A stretch of 64,000 bases of DNA. Source: Allobosea thiooxidans (GTDB lineage Bacteria > Pseudomonadota > Alphaproteobacteria > Rhizobiales > Beijerinckiaceae). The notes beneath the pieces are model-generated. The model saw only the letters and a list, made by a program, of their open reading frames with translations. It did not search any database and had not been told where the DNA came from. The translations under genes and the position numbers were made by a program. The stretch lies in assembly GCF_900168195.1 (NCBI RefSeq), contig NZ_FUYX01000005.1:1-64000 (forward strand). Reading direction: 5' to 3'. Numbering within the stretch: position 1 is the stretch's first letter; every line of letters starts with the position of its first letter. This document shows, piece after piece, positions 1 through 7,721 of this stretch.

Positions 1-728
1 GCCCGTTCGCTGGCGAGGAAGGTGACGACATCGGCGAATTCCTGCGGCTTGCCATAGCGGCCGGCGGGGATCGTCGCGATCGAGGCCTTGGCCACGGCGT
101 CGCGCGTGCCGCCGCTGCGGGCCGCTGCGGCGTCGTCGAGCTGGTCGACGCGCTCGGTATGGATGCGGCCCGGCAGGACGACATTGACCGTCACGCCGCT
201 GCCCGCGACCTCGGAGGCCAGCGTCTTCGACCAGCCGATCACCGCGGCACGGATGCCGTTGGAGAGGGCGAGCCGCGGAATCGGCTGCTCGACGCCTGAG
301 GAGGCGATGGTGACGATGCGGCCGAAGCCGCGCTCCGTCATCCCCGGCAGCAGGCGCTGTGCCAGATGGAACAGGTTGGCGGCCATCCCTTCAAAGTGCT
401 TCAGCCAGTCGTCGCGCTTGGCGTCGCGGGCCTCGCCCGGCGGTGGGCCGCCGGAATTGCCGATCAGGATGTCGACGCCGCCTTCCGCGGCGAGTCGATC
501 CGCGAGGGCCTCGACGGAGGCGAGGTCGGCGAGGTCGAGCTTCGCGGCGCTGACGCGGCCGCGCTGCTCCGCGGGCAGGGCCGCGATCCAGCTTTCCGTC
601 ACATCCGTGCCGCGCGCGGCGGCGATGACGGTCGCGCCTTCAGCGGCGAGCGTCTGCGCGATCGCGGCGCCGAGCCCACGGCTCGCGCCCAGTACGAGGG
701 CGCGCTTTCCGACAAGTCCCAGATCCAT
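1..728 (-). CDS. SDR-family oxidoreductase (3' end outside window)
   Basis: This is a short-chain dehydrogenase/reductase read leftward and cut by the window edge. The translation begins MDLGLVGKRALVLGAS, giving the Rossmann glycine-rich loop (GASRGLG), and continues with a nucleotide-binding region, an SSG segment in the catalytic-Ser region and a PGRI motif after the active site. It starts in a TGATG overlap with the stop codon of the upstream DapA-family gene, so the two are translationally coupled in one operon. I infer an NAD(P)-dependent oxidoreductase working on a product or substrate of that aldolase. The substrate is unknown. SDR membership is secure, the specific reaction is not. 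Confidence 0.85.
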   Translation of the reverse strand, partial: MDLGLVGKRALVLGASRGLGAAIAQTLAAEGATVIAAARGTDVTESWIAALPAEQRGRVSAAKLDLADLASVEALADRLAAEGGVDILIGNSGGPPPGEARDAKRDDWLKHFEGMAANLFHLAQRLLPGMTERGFGRIVTIASSGVEQPIPRLALSNGIRAAVIGWSKTLASEVAGSGVTVNVVLPGRIHTERVDQLDDAAAARSGGTRDAVAKASIATIPAGRYGKPQEFADVVTFLASER

Positions 729-1657
729 CAGCCGATCTCCTTCAGGCGCCGCTCCTGCCGCGCGATGAGCCGTTCGATATCGGCGATGTCCATCTTGGAC
801 AATGCCCCGCCCGGCTTGCGCAGGGTGGCGGAGGCGATGGCACCGCGCTTCGCCAGCGTGTATTTGCGCAGCGCGAGGCCAAGGCCGGGCTGCTGCTCGT
901 AGCGGGCAAGCGGCAGATAGGCGTCGAAGAGGTCATGCGCCCGCTCGACCTGACCGGCGGCATGCGCCTTCCAGACATCGACCATCATCTCCGGATAGGC
1001 GAAGCCGGTCATGGCGCCGTCGGCGCCGCGCGAGAGTTCCTCCGGCAGGAACATGCCGCCATTGCCGACGAGGATCGAGATGCGCCGGCCGCCCTGGTCG
1101 CTCGCTGCGCGAAGGGCGGAGATCTTGGCGAGGCCCGGCCAGTCCTCATGCTTGAGCATGACGCAGCTGGGATGGGCGGCGACGATCTTCAGGATCACGG
1201 CAGGCGTGATCTGCACCTGCGTGACCAGCGGGAAATCCTGCAGCACGAAGGGCGTCTTCGGCCCCAGCGTCTCGGCCGCCATGGCGTAGTAGGAGAGGAT
1301 CTGGTCGTCGGTGCGCAGCGTCGAGGGCGGCGCGACCATCACGCCGGCAGCGCCGTCGCCCATCACGCTGTCGCTGAGCTCGCGCATCGCGGCGAAGCCG
1401 GACGCCGAGACGCCGGCGACGACCGGGACGCGGCCGTCCACCCGCTTCAGCACGCGGCGCACGAAGATGCGGGATTCGTCCGCCGTCAGCTTCGGCGCCT
1501 CGCCCATCATGCCGAGCACGGTGAGACCGGTCGCGCCCTTCTCCAGATAGAAGTCGACCATGCGGTCGGTACTGTCGAGATCGAGCGCGCCGGTCTCGGT
1601 GAAGGGCGTCACCGCGATGACATAGACGCCGTCAGCGGTCTCATTGAGCAAAGTCAT
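728..1657 (-). CDS. DapA-family (dihydrodipicolinate synthase/NAL-type) aldolase
   Basis: This 309-residue protein has the length of the class I Schiff-base aldolase family (DHDPS, N-acetylneuraminate lyase, KDG aldolase types). The GxxGE-type loop is visible at about residues 49-53 (GMMGE). The Schiff-base lysine is K169 in VMLKHED. At the place of the usual YNxP motif it has Q140-D-F-P, so the catalytic tyrosine of DHDPS is absent. A different aldol or retro-aldol substrate is therefore likely. It is coupled to the downstream SDR and lies below a decayed GntR gene whose operator-bearing promoter may drive the operon. A broken paralogue lies at 8737-9106. A true lysine-pathway dapA role is unlikely given the catabolic neighbourhood. 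Confidence 0.85.
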   Translation of the reverse strand: MTLLNETADGVYVIAVTPFTETGALDLDSTDRMVDFYLEKGATGLTVLGMMGEAPKLTADESRIFVRRVLKRVDGRVPVVAGVSASGFAAMRELSDSVMGDGAAGVMVAPPSTLRTDDQILSYYAMAAETLGPKTPFVLQDFPLVTQVQITPAVILKIVAAHPSCVMLKHEDWPGLAKISALRAASDQGGRRISILVGNGGMFLPEELSRGADGAMTGFAYPEMMVDVWKAHAAGQVERAHDLFDAYLPLARYEQQPGLGLALRKYTLAKRGAIASATLRKPGGALSKMDIADIERLIARQERRLKEIG

Positions 1658-1735
1658 AATTTTCCTCGGTGCGGGTGTAGTACGCGTCGAGACACATCGA
1701 TTGCGACTCTAACGACATGTCGGGGTGGCTATTGG

Positions 1736-2065
1736 TCAGGCGAATGATCCGGGTGCGCTGACTCGGGAGCGAGCGACTTCGCGCTTCAGAACACGCCTCG
1801 TCGCCAGAATCTCTTTGGCATCATTGGCCGGGACAACATCGACGGTGAGCATGCGCTTGTCGCGCCACAGTCTCTCGTCACGTGGGAGCCGACCTAGGGC
1901 TTCACGCACCAGAGCGCGAGACCGCGCAATCTGCTTCGCGAGCTTGCGATCTTGCTCCACGGCTCCACCGGGCAAGTCGCCCATGAACATCATTCGATAA
2001 ATCTCCTCTATCGCGGAATCCGCCATCGAGGCGCCGTCGATTACAGCGCTCGGGACCTGAGCCAC
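1736..2065 (-). pseudogene. Truncated GntR/FadR-type regulator remnant
   Basis: Only about 109 codons remain, covering the winged-helix DNA-binding domain. They match the intact regulator at 2400-3122 almost position by position: DLPGG versus ELPGG, QDRKLAKQ versus QDRKLAEQ, VREALGRL in both, and EILATRR in both. The ligand-binding FCD domain is missing, and the recognition-helix region is altered (ARSRALVREAL versus GLSRTPVREAL). The reading frame starts with GTG. It lies immediately upstream of, and on the same strand as, the DapA-family gene, so its promoter could still serve that operon. I read it as a decayed inverted duplicate. A small DNA-binding-only protein cannot be excluded. Confidence 0.75.
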
Positions 2066-2066
2066 T

Positions 2067-2106
2067 CCACAATGGAATACTTTTGGTATACCAAGCCAAT
2101 TGTCAA
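2067..2106 (-). promoter_or_regulatory. Promoter with TTGGTATACCAA operator (left copy)
   Basis: Read on the minus strand there is a -35 box TTGACA (2106-2101), then 6 bases, then the perfect 12-bp palindrome TTGGTATACCAA (2083-2094), then a weak -10-like AAGTAT. The same arrangement with identical spacing occurs upstream of the intact gntR gene at 2364-2400. The palindrome fits the size and symmetry of FadR-subfamily GntR operators. It would place the left operon (remnant, dapA-like gene, SDR) under the same repressor. The stretch 2107-2363 between the two promoters holds no gene that I recognise. Confidence 0.7.
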
Positions 2107-2363
2107 TGCTGCCGATGTCTCAATGTTTCGCAGCAATCGCTGCCTCGTACGAAAATTTTTGAGGTTAACTGCCGGAGAAAGCGCCCTCAAACCCTTAAGG
2201 TTGCTGACGTCGCAGCGAAGCGTACGGGCTGGCGGAACCGCAGGTAAAAATCAGAGGCGGACGTGGAGTAGCAACCTGAACGCATGCGCTCGCCCGCAAG
2301 ACATGCTCAAGCCGAGCGGTGAAAATTTGAGCAATCGATGCGCTCGGGTTGGCGCGGCCGGCC

Positions 2364-2400
2364 TTGACAGCGGAATTGGTATACCAACAGTATGCCATTA
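2364..2400 (+). promoter_or_regulatory. Promoter with TTGGTATACCAA operator (right copy)
   Basis: TTGACA at 2364-2369 is followed by 6 bases and the perfect palindrome TTGGTATACCAA at 2376-2387, with CAGTAT at 2388-2393 as a possible -10 (18-bp spacing). The operator therefore fills the spacer between -35 and -10, a typical repressor position, so autoregulation by the adjacent GntR protein is the natural reading. A start site about 7 bases past the -10 falls on the ATG at 2400, which has no Shine-Dalgarno sequence. The message may therefore be leaderless. The geometry is seen; regulation and start site are inferred. Confidence 0.7.
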
Positions 2401-3122
2401 TGACAGCGCCATCTGCCGCCCCATTTCCGGCCCCCGAGGACGACTCGCTCTCTGAGCGAGCCATGTCCGAAATTCGCCGGATGATCTTCTCGGGCGAGTT
2501 GCCTGGCGGCACGCTGGTGCAGGATCGCAAGCTGGCCGAGCAGCTTGGTTTGTCGAGGACGCCTGTGCGCGAGGCTTTGGGGCGGCTTGCGGGCGAAGGC
2601 TACCTGCGCAGAGAAAAGCGCCTGCTGACCGTCCAGGCGGTTTCCGTCGAAGACGTCATGGAAATCCTGGCGACGCGACGCGCAATCGAGGGAGAAACGG
2701 CGCGCCTTGCTGCCCAGCGCCTGTCCGGAAAGCAGCTTGCCGACATCCAGGCGGCAGTGGACGGCATGGTCGATCCCCGCGAGGTTTCGCAGGAGCGGCA
2801 CTGGTCGGTCGACGATCTCGTCCATCTTTCGATCGCCGAAGCCAGCGGAAACAGGCTGATGGCGCGGCTCGTCAAAGACCTGCGAGAGCGAACCCGGATG
2901 TTTGGGCTCTCGCGCATCCCGCGGCGCTTCGACCCCGGAAAAGCCGAGCATCTCGCAATCCTGGCCGCGATCGAGCGAGGCGACGGGGACGGTGCTGCTT
3001 CGGCCATGCAGCGGCATATCGATCACGCACGACAGGGCATTCTCGATCTGCTCGGTGGCACGCTGCAGCGTGAGCCGGAAATCACAAGCACATCATCGAC
3101 AGGCGGAAGGACGACGTCGTGA
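2400..3122 (+). CDS. GntR/FadR-family transcriptional regulator
   Basis: This is a 240-residue regulator with an N-terminal winged helix (MSEIRRMIFSGELPGG, then LGLSRTPVREALGRL) and a C-terminal all-helical FCD ligand-binding domain. I chose the ATG at 2400 because the in-frame start at 2349 lies upstream of the promoter-operator. It is the first gene of a seven-gene rightward cluster and overlaps the next gene by 4 bases (GTGA). It probably represses both divergent operons through the two identical palindromes, with a cluster substrate or intermediate as inducer. The ligand is unknown. A decayed N-terminal duplicate sits head-to-head at 1736-2065. Confidence 0.9.
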   Translation: MTAPSAAPFPAPEDDSLSERAMSEIRRMIFSGELPGGTLVQDRKLAEQLGLSRTPVREALGRLAGEGYLRREKRLLTVQAVSVEDVMEILATRRAIEGETARLAAQRLSGKQLADIQAAVDGMVDPREVSQERHWSVDDLVHLSIAEASGNRLMARLVKDLRERTRMFGLSRIPRRFDPGKAEHLAILAAIERGDGDGAASAMQRHIDHARQGILDLLGGTLQREPEITSTSSTGGRTTS

Positions 3123-3826
3123 CTGGAAAGCTGCTTTTCCTCCAGAATGGCCCCAAGCGTGATTCCGTCGCCAAGCTGCCAGAGCGCTTTGCCGGCTGGG
3201 GCCTCGATGTCGATGCGCGCTGGGCGTTCGACGGGGACTTCCCGGAAACGCTGGAAAGCTATGACGGAATCTTTCTCTCCGGCAGCCCGCACGGCGCCTA
3301 TGAGGACATTCCCTTCATCCACCGCGAACATGAGCTGATCCAGGAGGCGGACAAGCTCGGAATTCCCATGCTGGGCGTCTGCTTCGGCAGCCAGATCCTG
3401 GCATCGGCGCTGTGCGGGCGAGACCAAGTGTTCCGCCGTTCCTTCTGCGAGGTCGGGAACAAGTGGCTGGACGTGACGCCGGCCGCCGCCAACGACCAGA
3501 TCGCAAGCGCGATCGGCGAGCGCGTCTACATGTTCGTCTGGCACAATGACGAGGTCCGCGCCGGCCATCCGGACATGCGGATCATCGCATCGAGCGATCT
3601 CTGTCCGAACCAGATCTGGCGTTTCCGCGACCGGAAGGTCTGGGGCATCCAGGGCCACCCCGAAGTGACCAAGGAACAGGCGCAAATCTGGTTCGAGCAG
3701 AGCCGGGCCACGATGGAGCGCGACGGCGCTGATATCGACGAGCTCAAGGCCACGGCCGACGAGGCCCTGCCGGCCAAGACCATGCTCAGCAAGTTCGCCG
3801 CACTCTGCGGTGCCACGGCCGCCTGA
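3119..3826 (+). CDS. Class I glutamine amidotransferase-like protein
   Basis: This 235-residue single-domain class I glutamine amidotransferase has the nucleophile C88 in the elbow GVCFGSQ and the catalytic pair H180/E182 in QGHPEVT, so the triad is complete. It starts at GTG overlapping the gntR stop. Stand-alone members include GuaA-like amidotransferases and gamma-glutamyl hydrolases of polyamine catabolism. Its place in an operon with a polyamine-type ABC transporter and an M24 enzyme makes hydrolysis of a gamma-glutamyl or amide bond in an imported nitrogen compound the most likely role. The precise substrate cannot be read from sequence. No signal peptide is seen, so it is cytoplasmic. 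Confidence 0.85.
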   Translation: MTGKLLFLQNGPKRDSVAKLPERFAGWGLDVDARWAFDGDFPETLESYDGIFLSGSPHGAYEDIPFIHREHELIQEADKLGIPMLGVCFGSQILASALCGRDQVFRRSFCEVGNKWLDVTPAAANDQIASAIGERVYMFVWHNDEVRAGHPDMRIIASSDLCPNQIWRFRDRKVWGIQGHPEVTKEQAQIWFEQSRATMERDGADIDELKATADEALPAKTMLSKFAALCGATAA

Positions 3827-3853
3827 GAGCATGCGGTTACAAGGAGAGGGGTC

Positions 3854-4891
3854 ATGAAGAAGCTTATTGTCGCCGCAACAGCGTTGACGCTGCTGGCACC
3901 TGGCATCGTCACTGCCAAGGAGCTGGTCTTTTCATCCTGGGGGGGCGCCTATCAGGAGGCGATCCGCAAGGCCTGGATCCAGCCTTTCACCAAGGAAAGC
4001 GGGATTAAGGTCGAGGAGGATACCGGCCCCGAGACCGCCAAGATCAAGGCGATGGTCGATACCAAGTCGGTGACCTGGGACGTCGTCACCGCCGGCGGCG
4101 GCGGTCTGATGCGCGGTGTCCGTCAGGGCCTGTTCGAGAAGATCACGCCCGAGATGGTCAATACCGACCACGTCATTCCGGGCGCCCGCAACGATTACGG
4201 TGTCGCCTCCGAAATCTTCTCGACACTGGTCGGCTTCTCGACCAAGGCCTTCCCTGCCAGCGGCGCGCAGCCGAAGAGCTTCGCCGATTTCTGGGATGTC
4301 GCGAAGTTTCCGGGCAAGCGCACGCTGCCCGACAAGCCCGAGACGGTCGTCGAAGCCGCGCTGCTCGCCGACGGCGTGCCGATGGCGGATATCTACAAGA
4401 CCCTGTCGACCGAGGCCGGCCTCAAGCGTTCGCTTGACAAGATCCGCGCGCTGAAGCCGCAGGTCGCCGTGTGGTGGGCCAGCGGCGCGCAGCCCGTGCA
4501 GGCGCTCGGCTCGGGAGAGGTCGTGATGGCTCTTGGCTGGAACGGCCGGTTCCAGGCCGGCATCGAGTCGAAGCTACCGATCGCCATGGCCTGGGATCAG
4601 CAGATCCCGCAGGTCGGCTTCTTCATGATCCCGAAGGGCGCCCCGAACAAGGCGGAGGCCGTCGCCTTCCTGAACTACATCGCCAAGCCCGAGAACAATG
4701 CCCGCCTCTCCGAATACGTGGCCTACGGCCCGACTTCCGAGAAGGCTCTGGCCGGCATTCCGGCGGCGCGCATGGAAACCTTGCCTTCCACTCCCGATCG
4801 CCTGAAGAACGCGCTCTTCCTCGACATCGAATGGTGGGCCGATAACGGCGCCAAGGTGACCGAAGCCTACACCGCCATGCTCAAGGAATAA
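3854..4891 (+). CDS. ABC transporter substrate-binding protein, spermidine/putrescine type
   Basis: This 345-residue periplasmic binding protein follows a strong ribosome site (AAGGAGAGGGG). It has a Sec signal peptide (MKKLIVAATALTLLAPGIVTA, about 21 residues). The mature start ELVFSSWGGAYQE is typical of the PotD/PotF and AfuA-like group 1 binding proteins, as are the WDVVTAGGGG and VVMALGWNGR segments. It captures the substrate for the fused permease and ATPase encoded downstream. Polyamine-like or modified amino-acid ligands are suggested by family only. Two genes separate it from the ATPase gene and all reading frames are intact. Confidence 0.9.
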   Translation: MKKLIVAATALTLLAPGIVTAKELVFSSWGGAYQEAIRKAWIQPFTKESGIKVEEDTGPETAKIKAMVDTKSVTWDVVTAGGGGLMRGVRQGLFEKITPEMVNTDHVIPGARNDYGVASEIFSTLVGFSTKAFPASGAQPKSFADFWDVAKFPGKRTLPDKPETVVEAALLADGVPMADIYKTLSTEAGLKRSLDKIRALKPQVAVWWASGAQPVQALGSGEVVMALGWNGRFQAGIESKLPIAMAWDQQIPQVGFFMIPKGAPNKAEAVAFLNYIAKPENNARLSEYVAYGPTSEKALAGIPAARMETLPSTPDRLKNALFLDIEWWADNGAKVTEAYTAMLKE

Positions 4892-4893
4892 CG

Positions 4894-6024
4894 ATGTCGA
4901 TCGCCCAACCATGGTTCCCGCGCGAGGATTATCTCGCGCGGGTCGAGAAGATCCGCACGGAGCTGGAGCGCACCGGTCAGGACGCGTTCGTCGCCTTCCT
5001 CCCGGAAACGGTGACCTATCTCACCGGCTTCTTTACCCGCGGCTACTCCAGCTTCCAGTTTGCGGTCATTCCGCGCGATGGCGAGCCGGCGCTGTTCTGC
5101 CGCGATGTCGAGGAATACTATCTCGACGCAACTTGCGTCTTCCCCAAGCGGGTGATGTGGACGGATTCCGATGACCGCATTGCCGTCGCCGCCCGCGCTA
5201 TCCGTGAGGCAGCCGGAGCCAAGGCGAGACTCGCCGTCGAGATGCAGGCCTGGACGCTGAGCGTCGCTCGTCACGACGCATTGCGTGCGGCTTTGCCGGA
5301 AACGGTGTGGAGCGACGCTTCGCGCTTCACCACCACCATGCGCTTCATCAAGACGCCCGCGGAGATCGCCTATCAGCGCGCCGCCGGAAAAGCGGCGGAG
5401 GCCGGCATGGCGGCGGGGGTGGCATCCGCGATCGCCGGTGCGACCGAGCGCGAAATGGCTGCGGAAATCTGCGCCGCGATGATCCGCGCCGGCAGCGACC
5501 TGCCAGGTCCCGGCGTCCTGTCTTCCGGCGAGCGTGCCTATCACCTCCACGGCGGTTACTCTGACCGCGAGCTTGCGACGGGCGACATCGTCCAGCTGGA
5601 GACGACGCCGAACGTACGCCACTATCACGCGCGCTTCATGCGGCCGATCAAGGTGGCGCAGGCGACTGACGCGGAGCATGCGATCGTCGAGAAGCTGATC
5701 GCGATCCAGGACGCGGCCATAGCCGCGGTCAAGCCGGGCGTGCTGGCCACGGTGCCCGACGCCATCTATCGCGAGGGCGTCCTGTCCGCCGGCCTGCGGG
5801 ATACCTACACCAACAAGACGTTCTATTCGGTCGGCCTGATGTTGCAGCCGAATGGCGGAGAGCCGCTTGAGGCTGAGCCGACGGCGAGCTGGTCTTTCCA
5901 GCCCGGCATGACGTTCCACACCTACGTGCTGGCGAAAGGGTTCGGCATGTCCGAGACCATTGCGATCACAGCAGATGGCTACGAGCGGCTGACGAACTTC
6001 CCGCGCCAGCTATTCGTATCGTGA
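4894..6024 (+). CDS. M24-family (creatinase/prolidase-fold) protein with altered metal site
   Basis: This 376-residue protein has the two-domain creatinase/aminopeptidase P layout: an N-terminal ribonuclease-H-like domain to about residue 150, then a pita-bread catalytic domain. The usual metal-site strand (D, then S-D about ten residues later) reads GDIVQLETTPN...HARFMRP, so the first Asp is Glu and the second is missing. That resembles the metal-independent creatinase branch more than aminopeptidase P. A C-terminal Glu remains in GMSETI. It lies 2 bases after the binding-protein gene and overlaps the permease gene. Hydrolysis of an imported C-N bond compound is inferred; the substrate is unknown. 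Confidence 0.82.
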   Translation: MSIAQPWFPREDYLARVEKIRTELERTGQDAFVAFLPETVTYLTGFFTRGYSSFQFAVIPRDGEPALFCRDVEEYYLDATCVFPKRVMWTDSDDRIAVAARAIREAAGAKARLAVEMQAWTLSVARHDALRAALPETVWSDASRFTTTMRFIKTPAEIAYQRAAGKAAEAGMAAGVASAIAGATEREMAAEICAAMIRAGSDLPGPGVLSSGERAYHLHGGYSDRELATGDIVQLETTPNVRHYHARFMRPIKVAQATDAEHAIVEKLIAIQDAAIAAVKPGVLATVPDAIYREGVLSAGLRDTYTNKTFYSVGLMLQPNGGEPLEAEPTASWSFQPGMTFHTYVLAKGFGMSETIAITADGYERLTNFPRQLFVS

Positions 6025-7721
6025 CCGATATGACTGGTTCGGCATCCCATACCATGGCACGCCCGGCGAAGGCCGGGCGGGGCTTCCCGGTCTGGCTGGG
6101 GCTCGCCCCGTTCGGGCTGGTGCTCGTTGTACTCTTCGCCGTGCCGGTTCTGTCGCTGCTGAAGCTCGCCTTCGGTGAAGGCGGCTTCACGCTGGTCCAT
6201 TTCCATCGAATGATCGATGTTCCGGTCTACCGCTCGGTTCTTGGCACGACGCTGGGCATAGCCGGACTGGTGACCGTTCTGGCGGTGCTGGCAAGCTATC
6301 CGCTTGCCTATGTCATGGCCACAGTCGGTCCCCGCGCGCGCTCCCTGCTGATGCTGCTCGTGCTGTTGCCGTTCTGGACCAGCGCGCTTGTGCGGACCAC
6401 GGCATGGATCATCCTGCTCCAGAGCAACGGGGTGGTGAACGCCCTGCTGATGGGCTCGGGCCTGACGACGACGCCGACCGCCTTCATCTACAATCTCTCG
6501 GGCGTGCTGATCGGCATGACGCATGTGCTGATGCCCTTCATCGTGCTGCCGCTCTACGCCGCCTTCAGCAACCTCGAACTGTCGACCGTCCAGGCTGCGG
6601 AAAGCCTAGGCGCCGGCCCGATCACCGTCTTTCGGCGCATCATTCTCCCGCTCACGGCACCAGGTGTGGTCGCCGGCGGCATGATCGTCTTCATGAACGC
6701 CATCGGTTTCTATCTGACGCCGGCGCTGATGGGCGGGCCGGGTCAGACGATGATCGCCCAGATGATCGCCAGCAATATCAACACCGAACTGAACTGGCCC
6801 TTCGCTGCAGCGCTCGCGACGGTGTTGCTGGTCGCCACGGTCACCATGCTCGCGCTGTTCCAGCGCTTCTTCGGCCTGGAGCGCCTGATCGAAGGCGGAG
6901 GTGGCAAGGCGGGCGAGCCCTTCACCGTGACGTCGCGCGGACGCTCTCCCGGCGGCTGGGCGGCAATCGTGGCCGCATGTCTCGTCGGGGCCTTCCTCAT
7001 CGCGCCGATCATCATCGTCTTTCCGATGAGCCTGGGCTCCTCGCCATTCCTCGCCTTCCCGCCCGATAGCTACAGCCTGACCTGGTACGAGAACTTCTTC
7101 GGAACGACGAAATGGGTCGCAGCGCTGACGCGCTCACTGCAGATCGCCGGACTTGTGGTCGCGATCTCGGTCGTCCTCGGCACGCTGGCTGCGCTCGGGG
7201 TCGCGCGTATGCGGCCACGCTGGCGCAGCACGGTGGAAACGATTTTCATCCTCCCTATGATCGTCCCGGTCATCATTCTGGCCGTCGGGCTCTACTACCT
7301 GCTCGCGCCGACCGGCCTCGTGGGCTCGATCTGGGGCGTTACGCTCGGCCACGTCGTGCTGGCTACGCCTTATGTCTTCATCACCGTACGCGCCGCCTTG
7401 AAATCTTTCGATGGCAACCTGGAATTCGCGGCGCTTGGGCTCGGAGCTTCTTGGGCGACGATGTTCCGGCGCGTGATGCTGCCTTCCATTGCTCCCGGTA
7501 TCGCGGCCGGGGCGGTCTTCGCCTTCATCACGTCCTTCGATGACGTGATTATCGCGCTCTTCCTCACCAACATCCGCAGCCGCACCTTGCCGAAGCTGAT
7601 GTACGAAGGCGTGGCGCATGAGATCGACCCGACCATCATCGCCGCCTCCTGCCTGATCATCCTGGTCACGGTGCTGGTGCTCGGCGGCAATCTCCTTCTG
7701 ACGAAGCGCAAGACGACATGA
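6021..7721 (+). CDS. Fused ABC permease (PotB-PotC type), both halves in one polypeptide
   Basis: The 566-residue membrane protein carries two complete binding-protein-dependent permease domains in tandem. Each half has about six hydrophobic helices and its own EAA loop: QAAESLGAGP...RRIILPL near residue 195 and EFAALGLGAS...RRVMLPS near residue 475. Polyamine and iron transporters usually encode these as two genes, although fused forms are known. The start is GTG 6021, overlapping the previous stop, or ATG 6030. The next gene overlaps by 4 bases. It forms the inner-membrane channel of the operon's importer. Confidence 0.9.
   Translation: MTDMTGSASHTMARPAKAGRGFPVWLGLAPFGLVLVVLFAVPVLSLLKLAFGEGGFTLVHFHRMIDVPVYRSVLGTTLGIAGLVTVLAVLASYPLAYVMATVGPRARSLLMLLVLLPFWTSALVRTTAWIILLQSNGVVNALLMGSGLTTTPTAFIYNLSGVLIGMTHVLMPFIVLPLYAAFSNLELSTVQAAESLGAGPITVFRRIILPLTAPGVVAGGMIVFMNAIGFYLTPALMGGPGQTMIAQMIASNINTELNWPFAAALATVLLVATVTMLALFQRFFGLERLIEGGGGKAGEPFTVTSRGRSPGGWAAIVAACLVGAFLIAPIIIVFPMSLGSSPFLAFPPDSYSLTWYENFFGTTKWVAALTRSLQIAGLVVAISVVLGTLAALGVARMRPRWRSTVETIFILPMIVPVIILAVGLYYLLAPTGLVGSIWGVTLGHVVLATPYVFITVRAALKSFDGNLEFAALGLGASWATMFRRVMLPSIAPGIAAGAVFAFITSFDDVIIALFLTNIRSRTLPKLMYEGVAHEIDPTIIAASCLIILVTVLVLGGNLLLTKRKTT

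Noticed and set aside
88..1747. Long open frames on the plus strand opposite the SDR and DapA-family genes
   Set aside because: They are antisense shadows in high-GC DNA: Arg/Ala/Pro-rich, no domain, no ribosome site, while the minus-strand frames carry clear family motifs.
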